Positions 20,464-29,190 of a DNA stretch of 64,000 nucleotides are shown here, one piece after another (the first letter of the stretch is position 1; every line of letters starts with the position of its first letter). This stretch comes from Pseudomonadota bacterium (GTDB taxonomy: Bacteria > Cyanobacteriota > Vampirovibrionia > Obscuribacterales > Obscuribacteraceae): NCBI GenBank assembly GCA_021325555.1, contig JAJPGY010000004.1:54508-118507 (forward strand). The letters are read 5' to 3'. The notes under the pieces were generated by a model. That model was not told the DNA's origin. It did not search any database and worked only from the letters and a program-made list of their open reading frames with translations. The translations under genes and the position numbers were made by a program.

Positions 20464-21096
20464 ATGGAAGGTAAGACGTTGACCGGCCTGGAGGCCGAGG
20501 CGGAGATCTTGAAGGAGATGATCTCCGAGATGTGGGAGGAGGATCCGGACAATCTGCAGATCTGCGTGTGGCTGCGAAAGCTGGCCAGCCTGCGGGTCAG
20601 GCAGCAGCGCTACGAGGAGGCGGCGTACATCTTTCAACGCCTGAAGAAGCTCTTTGCGGAGCATTTCGGGGCCGACGACCTGCTGGTGATTGACTGCCTG
20701 TTCTGGCTCGGCGTCGTCGAGCATCTCAAGGGCAATCCCGGCCAGGCGGCGACAATCCTGGTCAGCGCCTTCGGCATGCTGTCGGCCAGCAATTACTCGG
20801 CGCGGGTGCTGCGGGCCAGGATACTGTACGCGTTTGCGCGGGTGGCCATCGATCTGTCGAAGTTCGACGAGGCCGAGTTCACGTTGCATGCGGCGGTCAA
20901 CATCATGACCGGCTGGTTGGGGAGCGGCCTGGCGACCGCGCCGGACCGGCTCCTCGCGCATGACATCATCGGCCTTCTGGGCACGGTTCTCGCCGGCAAC
21001 CGGAAGCTGGCCGAAGCGCAATTCGTCAAAGAGATGCTCAGCGGCGATAGCTGCCCGGACTGCCGGCGCCAGGTCGAAAACCGGCAGGCCGCCTGA
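20464..21096 (+). CDS. TPR-like helical protein
   Basis: A 210-residue all-helical protein that looks like degenerate tetratricopeptide repeats: paired helices such as WLRKLASLRVRQQRYEEAAYIFQRL, WLGVVEHLKGNPGQAATIL and ILYAFARVAIDLSKFDEAEFTLHAAV. No signal peptide or membrane segment, so probably cytoplasmic and a protein-protein scaffold. It ends with a CPDC pair near the C-terminus. The ATG at 20464 is used because AAGGAGAAAC lies upstream; an earlier in-frame start at 20407 lacks one. It converges with the CPBP gene with one base between them. Specific function unknown. Confidence 0.75.
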   Translation: MEGKTLTGLEAEAEILKEMISEMWEEDPDNLQICVWLRKLASLRVRQQRYEEAAYIFQRLKKLFAEHFGADDLLVIDCLFWLGVVEHLKGNPGQAATILVSAFGMLSASNYSARVLRARILYAFARVAIDLSKFDEAEFTLHAAVNIMTGWLGSGLATAPDRLLAHDIIGLLGTVLAGNRKLAEAQFVKEMLSGDSCPDCRRQVENRQAA

Positions 21097-21097
21097 G

Positions 21098-21673
21098 CTA
21101 CTGCTCGACCGGCTTGACGCCGTAGCGCAGGAAGAGCAGCGAGATCAGATTGCTTGTGGCATGGGCCACGATCGGCACCCAGAGGCTGTGGCTGGCAATG
21201 TAGGACCAGCCCAGGATCGCCCCGGCGGCAAAGGCCCAGAGCCCGTATGAGAGGTGCTTGGTGCTCGGGCAATGGAAAAGCCCGAAGATGACGCTGGTCG
21301 GCCAGAGGTGGAATTGATATTGGACGACTCCCCTGAAGAGGACCTCCTCGCAGAAGCCGGAGATGGCCGCCACCAGCACGGCGTCCCACCAGGTCAGCTC
21401 GGCGAAGATCGGCGCTATCTGCGTGATTATGATCTCGCGCAGATGGGAGAGGACGCCGACGCTCTTGCCGAGCCACATGAGCGTGAGGCTGCAGGCCGCT
21501 ATCGCCAGTCCGAGCAGGGAGCCCAGGAGGAAGAACCGGGGCTCGAGCACAAGGGCCGGCTTCAGGCCGATGCCGCCGGCCCAGCTCCAGACGGTGGCAG
21601 CCGAAAGCAGGAACGCCTCCACGATAAAGGTAATGTTCAGGAGCGCTACCCGATCTATGGCCTTAGTAGGCAT
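21098..21673 (-). CDS. CPBP-family intramembrane metalloprotease
   Basis: A 191-residue membrane protein of the CPBP/Abi (CAAX-protease-like) family, with the family's three catalytic motifs: EEVLFR (glutamates and arginine), the His in IFGLFHCP and HATSN. About five hydrophobic segments are visible. Members process prenylated or other membrane substrates or protect against bacteriocins; the substrate here is unknown. Its ATG lies inside the end of truB (11-base overlap), so it is translated from the nusA-infB transcript. This is an unusual addition to that translation operon. Confidence 0.85.
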   Translation of the reverse strand: MPTKAIDRVALLNITFIVEAFLLSAATVWSWAGGIGLKPALVLEPRFFLLGSLLGLAIAACSLTLMWLGKSVGVLSHLREIIITQIAPIFAELTWWDAVLVAAISGFCEEVLFRGVVQYQFHLWPTSVIFGLFHCPSTKHLSYGLWAFAAGAILGWSYIASHSLWVPIVAHATSNLISLLFLRYGVKPVEQ

Positions 21674-22574
21674 GTGCTACGACCACCTCCGGTTTGAGCT
21701 TATTGTCAGCGGTTTTCCGGCAGACGGCAAGAAGCTCTCCTTCATGAACGGCCAGCACCAGGCCGAGGCCCTCGCCTGCCGTAACGGAGACAACCGCGCC
21801 GGGAGCGTTCTTTTCCGGAAGCGCCAGGGTCTGTCCCATAGAGATCCGGCGGCGCTCCTCCTGGCCGACCGAGAGCACCGGCAGGTCGAGGGCGGCAAGA
21901 GGGTCGACGAACGCCCTCTCCAGGCGTCCTTCCGCCTTGAGATCCTGAAGCTGCTCGAGAGTGACGGACTGGCTGATTAGAAAAGGCCCGGACCGCTCGC
22001 GCAGCAGCGAGCGCAGGCAGCCTCCGCAGGAGAGCGCCGCTCCCAGATCCCGGGCTATCGATCGTATGTAGGTTCCGGTCGAGCATTCGATGCGGACTAA
22101 TACCACAGGCGGTGCTATCTTCACGACCTCGATCTTGCCGATGGTGACCGTGCGGGCGGGGATCTTCTCGGGGGCGACGCCGCGACGGGCCAGATCATAG
22201 AGGCGATCGCCCTGGTGATGGACGGCGCTGTAGAGGGGCGGCACCTGCTCGATTTCGCCGGTGAACCGGGAGAGCGCGGCGGTGATCTCCCGGTCACCGG
22301 GGATGCCCTGGCTCTCCGCGATCACTTCCCCTGCGAGGTCGTCCGTCGTCGTTGTCGTCCCCAGGAGGATCTCGGCCAGATAGACCTTGTTGCCCTCCAG
22401 GAAGCGCAGGAGACGGCATGCCGCCCCGAGCGCCACCGGCAGCACGCCAGTGGCTGCCGGGTCCAGCGTGCCCCCGTGTCCCACCTGTTTGACGCCCGCG
22501 ATGCGGCGCACGGCGGCCACCACGTCGTGCGCCGTCATCCCTGCTCTTTTGTTGATGTTGAGAAAGGAGATCAC
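21663..22574 (-). CDS. truB: tRNA pseudouridine-55 synthase
   Basis: Isomerises U55 to pseudouridine in the T-arm of elongator tRNAs. The catalytic Asp38 lies in HGGTLDPAATGVLP. Also visible are the Tyr in PPLYSAVHHQGDRLYDLAR and the CSTGTYIRSIARDLG motif. At 303 residues with a short C-terminal PUA-like extension, it is normal size. The ATG overlaps the rbfA stop by 4 bases (ATGA), a hallmark of translational coupling. Confidence 0.96.
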   Translation of the reverse strand: MISFLNINKRAGMTAHDVVAAVRRIAGVKQVGHGGTLDPAATGVLPVALGAACRLLRFLEGNKVYLAEILLGTTTTTDDLAGEVIAESQGIPGDREITAALSRFTGEIEQVPPLYSAVHHQGDRLYDLARRGVAPEKIPARTVTIGKIEVVKIAPPVVLVRIECSTGTYIRSIARDLGAALSCGGCLRSLLRERSGPFLISQSVTLEQLQDLKAEGRLERAFVDPLAALDLPVLSVGQEERRRISMGQTLALPEKNAPGAVVSVTAGEGLGLVLAVHEGELLAVCRKTADNKLKPEVVVAHAY

Positions 22575-22927
22575 TCAATCTCGCCGCGGGAGATCCTGGC
22601 AATGAGCTCGGAGACTTTGGCGCCGCGCTCGAGCGAATTATCCAGGCGGAAGGTCATCTCGGGGGCGAAGCGCAGTCCAAGCCGGCGGCCTATCTCCCCG
22701 CGGATGTAGCCGGTCTGCTCGACAAGCGCGTCGATCGTCCCTTTCTGGGCCGTCTCATCGCCGTACACGGATATGAAGACTCTGGCGTAACGGCAGTCGC
22801 CGGAGAGCTCGACATCGGTTATCGAGACGATGCCGGCGATGCGTTCGTCCTTGAGATCGCGCCGCATCATCTCGGATAGCTCGCGCTTCACCTGCTGGGC
22901 GACTCTTATCGATCGAGGGGCAGTCAT
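22571..22927 (-). CDS. rbfA: Ribosome-binding factor A
   Basis: RbfA binds the small subunit and helps mature the 5' end of 16S rRNA. The 118-residue protein has the KH-like fold signature: VAQQVKRELSEMMRRDLKDERI, then SVYGD and GYIRGEIGRRLGLRFAPEMTF. The ATG at 22927 is preferred over GTG at 22936 because AAGAGG lies 8 bases upstream. It sits between infB and truB, the standard bacterial position. Confidence 0.95.
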   Translation of the reverse strand: MTAPRSIRVAQQVKRELSEMMRRDLKDERIAGIVSITDVELSGDCRYARVFISVYGDETAQKGTIDALVEQTGYIRGEIGRRLGLRFAPEMTFRLDNSLERGAKVSELIARISRGEIE

Positions 22928-22964
22928 GGGCGGCACCTCTTGTCTGTCCGAAGGGGTTGTCGGT

Positions 22965-25511
22965 CTAGCGCGTCGGTTCGCGCTTTGTCTCCTGAATCAC
23001 GAACACGTGAATGAGATCGCCTTCCTTGAGATCGCTGAACTTCTCGATTCCCATCCCGCATTCGTATCCCTGAGCGACCTCTTTGACGTCGTCCTTGAAT
23101 CGTTTCAAAGTCTCCAGCCGGCCCTCGTGCACGATCTTGCCGTCGCGCTCCACCCGCACCATGGCCCCGCGGGTGAGCTTGCCCATGGTGACGTAGCCGC
23201 CGGCGATGGTGAGCGCCTTGCCGACCTTGAAGATCTGGCGCACTTCCGCCGTGCCGATTTTGACCTCTTCTTTCACCGGCTGAATAAGGCCCTGGATCGC
23301 CTTTTCGAGATCGTCGGTGATCTGGTAGATGATGCTGTAGGTGCGGACATCGACCCCGGCTTGCTCCCTGACCCGGTTGGCGTTCTGGTCCGGTTGAACG
23401 TTGAAGCCGACGATGATCGCGTTGCAGGAGGCGGCCAGGTTGACGTCGTTCTCCGTGATGTCACCGGATGCGGTGCGCACCACTTTTACCTGCACCTCCT
23501 GGCTGCTCAGTTTGCGCACCTGATCGGCGATCGCCTCCGCCGTGCCCTGCACGTCCGCCTTGACGATCACGTTCAGCTCCTGGACCTCGCCCTGCTCCAG
23601 CAGATCGTGGAGCGACTCCAGGGTGACCCGGCTGCGGCGCTCGACGTCCGTCGTCCGGCGTTTTTCGGCAAGCAGCTTGGCCGCCTGCGCGTCCTCCACG
23701 ACCTCGAAGCGGTCGCCGGCCTGCGGCACCTCGTCGAGGCCGAGCACGGCCACCGGCATGGATGGTCCTGCCGCCTTCACCCGCTCGCCGCGGTCGTCGA
23801 AGAGCGCCCGCACCCGGCCCGAGGTGGAGCCGGCTACCAGGAAGTCGCCCTCGCGCAAGGTGCCTGTCTGCACCAGGGCCGTGGCCACAGCGCCCCTGCC
23901 CCGCGACAGCTCGGCTTCGATAATCGTTCCGACCGCCGGCTTGTCCGGGTTGGCCTTGAGGTCGGCCATGTCCGCGACCAGGAGGATCATCTCGAGAAGA
24001 TCGTCAAGGCCGGTGCGCTTCTTGGCCGAGACATTGACGGTCACGGTTTCGCCGCCGTACATCTCGGGGACGAGCCCGTACTCCATGAGCTGCGTCAGCA
24101 CGCGGTCCGGATCGGCGCCCGGCAGATCGATCTTGTTGACGGCGACGATAATCGGCACGCCGGCCGCCTTGGCGTGATCGATGGCCTCTACCGTCTGCGG
24201 CATGACGCCGTCGTCGGCAGCCACGACCAGAATGGCGATGTCGGTCGCCCTGGCGCCCCGGGCCCGCATGGCAGTGAACGCCTCGTGACCGGGGGTGTCG
24301 AGAAAGACTATCTGGCGCAGCGTCCCGTCCTCGCCTTGAACCTCGACGTGATAGGCGCCGATGTGCTGGGTGATGCCGCCCGCCTCGGCTTCCGTCAGAA
24401 GAAACTTGGTCTGGCGTATGGCGTCGAGCAAGCTGGTCTTGCCGTGATCGACGTGCCCCATAATCGTCACCACCGGCGGACGGGACACCAGCGCCGCCCG
24501 GTCCTCCTCGGTCAGAACCTCCGGCCCGGTCGCCGTCTGTTCGGCGACCGTCAACTCCTCGGAGACCACCTCGTATTCCATCTCGGTGGCCACTTCGCGG
24601 GCCAGCTCGGGCTCCACCAGCTGGTTGACGGTGCGCATGATCCCTTTCATGAACAGCCGCTTGATGATCTCGGTTTCCGACACGCACATCTTTTCGGAAA
24701 GCTCCATCACCGTCAGCGGTGTGGTGATGCTCACGACCTTGGGCACCTCGACGGCGACGGCCGCCGGGCGCTTCTCCTCCTTTTTCGAGTGCATGTGGCG
24801 CTCGGGCGGGGAGCTGCGGTGGGATTTGGGCGGTCGCGGCGGCGTGGCGCGGATCGAGGGCGCGGCAATGCGGATGGGAACCGACGGCTGCGGCGGGCGC
24901 GCGGGCTGCCCGGGCAGACCGAAAGTGCCTTCTTTGCCCTCTTCGCCCCCGGACTCGGCTTCGCAGGCGCCCCTGGATTCGGGCGCCGCCGCGCCCGCCT
25001 TCGACTCGGCCTCCGGAGCTGGCTCGGCGCCTGGCCGCGCCAGCTCCTCGCCGCCCGGACCGCGGCGAATTACCCGCGGGCCGGCCTTGCCTACTTCCTC
25101 CGCGCCCTCGAGCGGCGCCACCTTCTGCGTCCCCGGCTCGGCCGGTGCGGCGGGGGCCACCGGCGCCGGCTCAGGCGGTTGCGCTTCAGCGGCCGGGGCT
25201 TCGCTGCCCGGGGGCGGCGTCGGTTTGCGGCGCGAGAGGACCCGCGGTTTGACCACTACAGGCTCGGGAGGCGGCGCCGTGACGGCGGCCTTGGGGGCGG
25301 ACTTCGACGCGCCTTTGGCGGCCGGCCTGGCGCCCTTGTCCTGCTGCTTCTTCTTGCCCAGGGCGGCAATCAGCAGTCCGACAACGTGACCGTCGATCGT
25401 GCTCGAATGGCTCTTGATGTCGTAGCCGAGCTCGCGAAGCGTATCGATGATATCCTGGTTGGGGATATTCATCTGCCGCGCCAGCTCGTAGATCCGAACA
25501 CGATCGTTCAT
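22965..25511 (-). CDS. infB: Translation initiation factor IF-2
   Basis: GTPase that brings fMet-tRNA to the ribosome and joins the subunits. The 848-residue protein begins with an IF-2N domain ([16 protein letters not shown]), followed by a long low-complexity Ala/Pro/Glu/Lys-rich linker (about 60-275), a second IF-2N domain, and the G-domain with [20 protein letters not shown] and NKIDLPGAD. The C-terminal beta-barrel domains are complete. The linker accounts for much of its length and is normally variable. GAAGGAGGGTG precedes the ATG. The start overlaps ylxR by 4 bases. Confidence 0.97.
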   Translation of the reverse strand: MNDRVRIYELARQMNIPNQDIIDTLRELGYDIKSHSSTIDGHVVGLLIAALGKKKQQDKGARPAAKGASKSAPKAAVTAPPPEPVVVKPRVLSRRKPTPPPGSEAPAAEAQPPEPAPVAPAAPAEPGTQKVAPLEGAEEVGKAGPRVIRRGPGGEELARPGAEPAPEAESKAGAAAPESRGACEAESGGEEGKEGTFGLPGQPARPPQPSVPIRIAAPSIRATPPRPPKSHRSSPPERHMHSKKEEKRPAAVAVEVPKVVSITTPLTVMELSEKMCVSETEIIKRLFMKGIMRTVNQLVEPELAREVATEMEYEVVSEELTVAEQTATGPEVLTEEDRAALVSRPPVVTIMGHVDHGKTSLLDAIRQTKFLLTEAEAGGITQHIGAYHVEVQGEDGTLRQIVFLDTPGHEAFTAMRARGARATDIAILVVAADDGVMPQTVEAIDHAKAAGVPIIVAVNKIDLPGADPDRVLTQLMEYGLVPEMYGGETVTVNVSAKKRTGLDDLLEMILLVADMADLKANPDKPAVGTIIEAELSRGRGAVATALVQTGTLREGDFLVAGSTSGRVRALFDDRGERVKAAGPSMPVAVLGLDEVPQAGDRFEVVEDAQAAKLLAEKRRTTDVERRSRVTLESLHDLLEQGEVQELNVIVKADVQGTAEAIADQVRKLSSQEVQVKVVRTASGDITENDVNLAASCNAIIVGFNVQPDQNANRVREQAGVDVRTYSIIYQITDDLEKAIQGLIQPVKEEVKIGTAEVRQIFKVGKALTIAGGYVTMGKLTRGAMVRVERDGKIVHEGRLETLKRFKDDVKEVAQGYECGMGIEKFSDLKEGDLIHVFVIQETKREPTR

Positions 25512-25870
25512 TCAGCACCCTCCTTCTTCTGTGTATTTTGCCATGTTTTTGGTGCTTGTGTGCATTGCTGCAGCACAAGCTTCATAAGTTGTGCCTCAAG
25601 AGGCCAGCGAATTGTGCGCTTGTATTTGTCGTTTCCTTTTTTGCGTCCCGCAAGGGCCTGCTTGAGCCTCGTGCCCTTCAGCGCCTGCTCGACGCAGGCG
25701 GCCGATCGGCACAGGTACGCCGATCGGCCGTGCACGGCCCCATGGCCATGCGGATTTAGATGGATCTCACCGGTTGCGTGATCGCAGGTGAGACGGATCA
25801 GATCGTGTTGAGAAGCCCGGCGCCGGCAGGACACGCAGAGGCGCTCCGGGGCCGTGTTTACTTTGAGCAA
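25508..25870 (-). CDS. YlxR/RnpM-type RNA-binding protein (DUF448)
   Basis: A 120-residue YlxR-family protein, nearly always encoded between nusA and infB; the Bacillus member has been reported to bind RNase P RNA and modulate it. The family pattern RxCVSCRRRA and the later GRSAYLCRSAACVEQALK are present, with four cysteines. The C-terminal 40 residues are basic and extend beyond the usual 90. The stop overlaps the infB start by 4 bases, and it follows nusA closely. Confidence 0.9.
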   Translation of the reverse strand: MLKVNTAPERLCVSCRRRASQHDLIRLTCDHATGEIHLNPHGHGAVHGRSAYLCRSAACVEQALKGTRLKQALAGRKKGNDKYKRTIRWPLEAQLMKLVLQQCTQAPKTWQNTQKKEGAE

Positions 25871-25874
25871 TATT

Positions 25875-27011
25875 TTAGGTTTCTTCCTCGCGGCCGAGGA
25901 GCTGGTCCAGCTTCTTGTAGGTGCCGCCGGTCTGAGACTCCGACTTGATGTCGATCTTCCAGCCGGTGAGCTTGGCCGCCAGACGAACGTTCTGCCCGCC
26001 GCGCCCGATCGCCAGGCTCAGCTGATCGTCGGGCACGATCACCTCGGCCCGGCGGCCGCCCATCTCGGGCGGATCGTCGTAGAGGGCGACGGTGGTGATG
26101 CGAGCCGGGCTCAGGGCGTTCGAGATGTAATCGACCGGGTCAGCCGAAAAGCGGATCACGTCTATCTTCTCGTTGCGCAGCTCGGCGACCACGTTCTGAA
26201 TGCGCACGCCGCGCGTGCCAATGCAGGCGCCCACCGGGTCGACATCCGGGTCCTGAGAGTGGACGGCAATCTTGGTCCTGTATCCGGCCTCGCGGGCGAT
26301 CGACTTGATCTCCACGGTGCCGTCCTCGATCTCCGGCACGTAAAGCTCGAAGAGCTCCCGGACAAGCTCCGGGTGAGCCTGGGAGACGATTATCTGCGGC
26401 ACCCGGCCGGTGTCGCGCAGCTCCAGCACGTAGACGCGCACGCGGTTGCCCACCCGGTAGGTCTCGCCGGGAAGCTGCTCCCGCGTCGGCATGCAGCCTT
26501 CGACGCGGCCCAGGTTGACGATCACGTTGTTGCGGGTGTTGCTTATCACCTCGATCCGCTCGATCTGCCCGGTGGTGCAGGTGCCCTGCCGCGCCTCGAA
26601 CTCCTTTTTGATCAGCTCCTTTTCCGCCTCGCGCAGGCGCTGCGTAATGAGCTGCTTGGCTGTCTGGGCGGCGATGCGCCCGAACTCCGAGAAATCGGCC
26701 GGCGTCACCTCGATCTCCAGCACCTCGCCGACGGTGACGTCGGGAATCAGATCCTGGGCGTCGACCAGGCTTATCTCGTGATACTCGTTGGAGACCTTCT
26801 CCACCACCTCTTTCGGCGCGAAGATGCCGATCTCGCCGGTGTCGTTGTCGAAGATCGCCCGCACCCCCTCCACGTCGTGGTCGGGCACCTTCTTCTTGTA
26901 GGCCGCCACGATGGCGTCGCAGACGTAGGAGATGAACTCCTCCTGGGGGATATTACGCTCGCGCTCCAGTTCTTCCGCTGCTTCCAGCAGCTTGTCGCCT
27001 ATCTTGATCAA
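25875..27011 (-). CDS. nusA: Transcription termination/antitermination factor NusA
   Basis: NusA binds RNA polymerase and nascent RNA and controls pausing, termination and antitermination. The 378-residue protein has the N-terminal polymerase-binding domain, S1 domain (GQIERIEVISNTRNNVIVNLG) and tandem KH domains (DPVGACIGTRGVRIQNVV, then LSLAIGRGGQNVRLAAKLTG). It lacks the extra C-terminal repeats of gammaproteobacteria, as is normal outside that group. It lies between rimP and ylxR. Confidence 0.97.
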   Translation of the reverse strand: MIKIGDKLLEAAEELERERNIPQEEFISYVCDAIVAAYKKKVPDHDVEGVRAIFDNDTGEIGIFAPKEVVEKVSNEYHEISLVDAQDLIPDVTVGEVLEIEVTPADFSEFGRIAAQTAKQLITQRLREAEKELIKKEFEARQGTCTTGQIERIEVISNTRNNVIVNLGRVEGCMPTREQLPGETYRVGNRVRVYVLELRDTGRVPQIIVSQAHPELVRELFELYVPEIEDGTVEIKSIAREAGYRTKIAVHSQDPDVDPVGACIGTRGVRIQNVVAELRNEKIDVIRFSADPVDYISNALSPARITTVALYDDPPEMGGRRAEVIVPDDQLSLAIGRGGQNVRLAAKLTGWKIDIKSESQTGGTYKKLDQLLGREEET

Positions 27012-27042
27012 AGTTCGTCCTCCAGGGTGTATTTAATTGTGT

Positions 27043-27633
27043 TCAGTGGTTGCCTGTGAATTGATGTTCCATCTTCCCTGACGGGCCGGCGCTCTTGCCC
27101 GCAGCAGGAAAAAGCCTGACGCGGGCGATCTTCGCAAGCTCGATCTCCAGCTTCTCCGGAGCCGGCTCGCCGGCGGTCGGCCGGGCTGCCGGGCCGTTTC
27201 TGCCCGCCTGCCTGTCTGCGACCGGATTGCCGACCAGGATCCTGTCGCCCGCCTTGCCGAGAAGGGTGCCGTGGAAAGTGTCGCCGAGACCGGCCGCCGC
27301 CTGCCGCAGCCTTACCTGGACCGTGTGTCCGGCAAAGACGGCGAACTCCCTGTCCGTCCTGAGCTCGCGCTCGATGCCCGGGCTCTGCACCGCAAGCAGG
27401 AAGGACCCCTCGACGACCGGCGGCGAGAGGGCCTCGAGCTCGCTTTCCAGCGAGCGGCTGAGCGCCTGGCAGTCGTCGAGCCCGACCGGGCCTTCCGGCT
27501 TGAAGATCGTCACCTCCAGCGTCCTTTTCCGGCCGAGCTGCCCGAAGCGCACGTCGACAAGGACAAAGCCGGCGCGGCGGGCCACGCCTTCGGCCAGCTC
27601 GGTTAACTTCTCTAGAGTCTCCTTGACTGACAT
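27043..27633 (-). CDS. rimP: Ribosome maturation factor RimP
   Basis: RimP aids assembly of the 30S subunit. The 196-residue protein carries the N-terminal RimP domain (GVARRAGFVLVDVRFG, then LDDCQALSRSLESELE and LAVQSPGIERELRT) and a C-terminal SH3-like domain. Residues about 140-165 are a Pro/Ala/Arg-rich insertion within the C-terminal part. The ATG at 27633 is used because CCAGGA lies just before it and the protein starts MSVKETLEKL; the longer in-frame reading from 27696 adds an unlikely 21 residues. It is the first gene of the operon running to the CPBP protease. Confidence 0.93.
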   Translation of the reverse strand: MSVKETLEKLTELAEGVARRAGFVLVDVRFGQLGRKRTLEVTIFKPEGPVGLDDCQALSRSLESELEALSPPVVEGSFLLAVQSPGIERELRTDREFAVFAGHTVQVRLRQAAAGLGDTFHGTLLGKAGDRILVGNPVADRQAGRNGPAARPTAGEPAPEKLEIELAKIARVRLFPAAGKSAGPSGKMEHQFTGNH

Positions 27634-27843
27634 GATCGTCCTGGTTGCTCGTGCGGGCGTCCGGATTGCGCTGCCGGCCGGCGCGCATGGGTTCAAAGAC
27701 CGGTACCCGGCTCAGTCTTTGAGCCTGGCTCCTCTGAGAAAGAGCCACAAACAGCAATGTGCCGCAGGCTACATCGGGAGCCTACAGCATGCAGCTATTC
27801 CATACCCCCGTATGCTACCATGCTCTGACCGTTTTTTCATCCC

Positions 27844-28347
27844 ATGGTCTTCCAGGTCACAGTCAGCAACCGGCAGCGCGGCAGCACGCTCGATTCTGCC
27901 TGGTTCAGGCAGCTGGCGCAGCGCCTGGCGCTGGCCACCCTGGACAGCCTGGCGGCCAGGCGGCCGGATCACCTGAGGGCGCGGCAGCTTACGCAGATGC
28001 GCGAGCGGGGCAGCGTGAGCGTGATTGTCGTCAGCAACCGCCGCATCCGCCAGCTCAACGCGCGCTGGCGGGGCAAGGACGCCGCCACCGACGTCATCTC
28101 CTTCCCGCTGGAGCTGGAAGCGCCGCAGGCGGAACTGCCCTGGGAGGTAGGCGAGGTGGTGATCTCCCTCGAGAAGGCCTGCGAGCAGGCGCGCGCTCTC
28201 GGGCATTCGCTGGAGCGCGAGCTGTCGTTTCTTTTTCTTCACGGTCTGCTGCACATATTAGGTTTCGATCACGAGCAGCCGGACGAGGAAGCGGAGATGC
28301 TCTCGCGCCAGCGCGAGATCCTGACGGCGGCCGGAATCAGCCGTTAA
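27844..28347 (+). CDS. ybeY: Endoribonuclease YbeY (rRNA maturation)
   Basis: A 167-residue zinc-dependent RNase that processes 16S rRNA and supports ribosome quality control. The metal-binding signature HGLLHILGFDH is near residue 130. TDVISFPLE and EVVISLEKACEQA are also diagnostic. It is divergent from rimP, so ribosome maturation genes lie on both sides of this gap. The ATG is the earliest that keeps the family start (VTVSNRQR). Confidence 0.94.
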   Translation: MVFQVTVSNRQRGSTLDSAWFRQLAQRLALATLDSLAARRPDHLRARQLTQMRERGSVSVIVVSNRRIRQLNARWRGKDAATDVISFPLELEAPQAELPWEVGEVVISLEKACEQARALGHSLERELSFLFLHGLLHILGFDHEQPDEEAEMLSRQREILTAAGISR

Positions 28348-28571
28348 AAGCCTATAATGCCTTGCCTGCGCGGCCTCAGCGTGTTATCGTCATCGCTGAT
28401 TCGGGCAGTGTAAACTATGCGAGGAGCTGCTCGCTTGCACTGTTTGAGGAGTCCGGGACCATTTCTGCCACGACGCGCGAGAAGATAGCAGCCAGACCTG
28501 CCGCACCAGGCGCGCCGGCCAGGACGCTGGTTCCGCGGGCATGGAAGCGCAAGGCCGGTCGAGCGAGCAAC

Positions 28572-28928
28572 ATGATCGAGTCGTTTTACCATGCCTTCCA
28601 CGGCATCTGGGTCGGGCTCCGGGAGGAGCGCAACGTTCGCATTCACCTGGTCGCCGCGGTGGCGGTGATCGCGCTTGGCCTGTGGCTGCGTGTCGACCTG
28701 ACCAGCTGGGCGCTTTTGGCGCTCGCCATCGGGCTGGTCCTGACCACGGAGTTTCTCAACACCGCCCTCGAGCACCTGGTGGACATCTCCGCCGGCCATG
28801 AATATCACCAGTCGGCGCGTTACGCCAAGGACACGGCGGCCGCGGCCGTTCTTTGCGCCTCGTTCATGGCCGCGGCCGTCGGCTGCGCGGTCTTCCTGCC
28901 GCGCCTGGCGCACGTGCTGCACGGATAA
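28572..28928 (+). CDS. Diacylglycerol/undecaprenol kinase (DgkA family)
   Basis: A small integral membrane kinase. The 118-residue protein has the DgkA pattern: AFHGIWVGLREERNVRIH, three hydrophobic helices, and the conserved EFLNTALEHLVD and RYAKDTAAAAVL near the active site. Whether it acts on diacylglycerol or undecaprenol cannot be decided from sequence; the ARYAKDTAAAAVL form is common to both. The start is uncertain. ATG 28572 gives a family-like length, but no strong ribosome site is visible and in-frame upstream GTGs exist. It follows ybeY, the usual neighbour of dgkA. Confidence 0.88.
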   Translation: MIESFYHAFHGIWVGLREERNVRIHLVAAVAVIALGLWLRVDLTSWALLALAIGLVLTTEFLNTALEHLVDISAGHEYHQSARYAKDTAAAAVLCASFMAAAVGCAVFLPRLAHVLHG

Positions 28929-28986
28929 TTGCCGGCTGCCGCTTCGATTTAAGCGCCAGCCCTGCCGGCGGGAATATAATGGGATT

Positions 28987-29004
28987 ACGGCGGCAAGCCG
29001 TTTT
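28987..29004 (+). terminator. Weak stem-loop with T-run after dgkA
   Basis: ACGGC / GCCGT (28987-28991 and 28997-29001) form a 5-bp stem directly followed by TTTT, about 60 bases after the dgkA stop. The stem is short, so termination is only possible, not assured. Confidence 0.3.
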
Positions 29005-29088
29005 CCCGCCCCGGCCTGCGGGGGCGGCGGGGGTGCCGCAAAAGCGCCAGCAGCGCCTGAATTGCGACTTTGAGGGGGACAATTCCCA

Positions 29089-29117
29089 TTGACTTTCCAA
29101 TTTTGCTGAATTATGTA
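29089..29117 (+). promoter_or_regulatory. Candidate promoter for the Tyr-rich protein gene
   Basis: TTGACT (29089-29094, 5/6) is followed after 17 bases by TATGTA (29112-29117, 3/6). The surrounding bases are clearly AT-richer than the neighbourhood. It lies about 75 bases before the ATG at 29191. Confidence 0.4.
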
Positions 29118-29190
29118 TAGACACGTGGGCAAGCGGCGGGAGTCTGCCGGTCATTTACTAAGTAGATTGGGCATTTGAGGAAAACAGATA

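Noticed and set aside
22830..25781. 983-codon open frame antisense to infB
   Set aside because: Shadow of infB; composition and lack of motifs show no real protein.
27759..28571. N-terminal extension of dgkA over ybeY
   Set aside because: It overlaps ybeY in another frame and would give a DgkA three times the family length.
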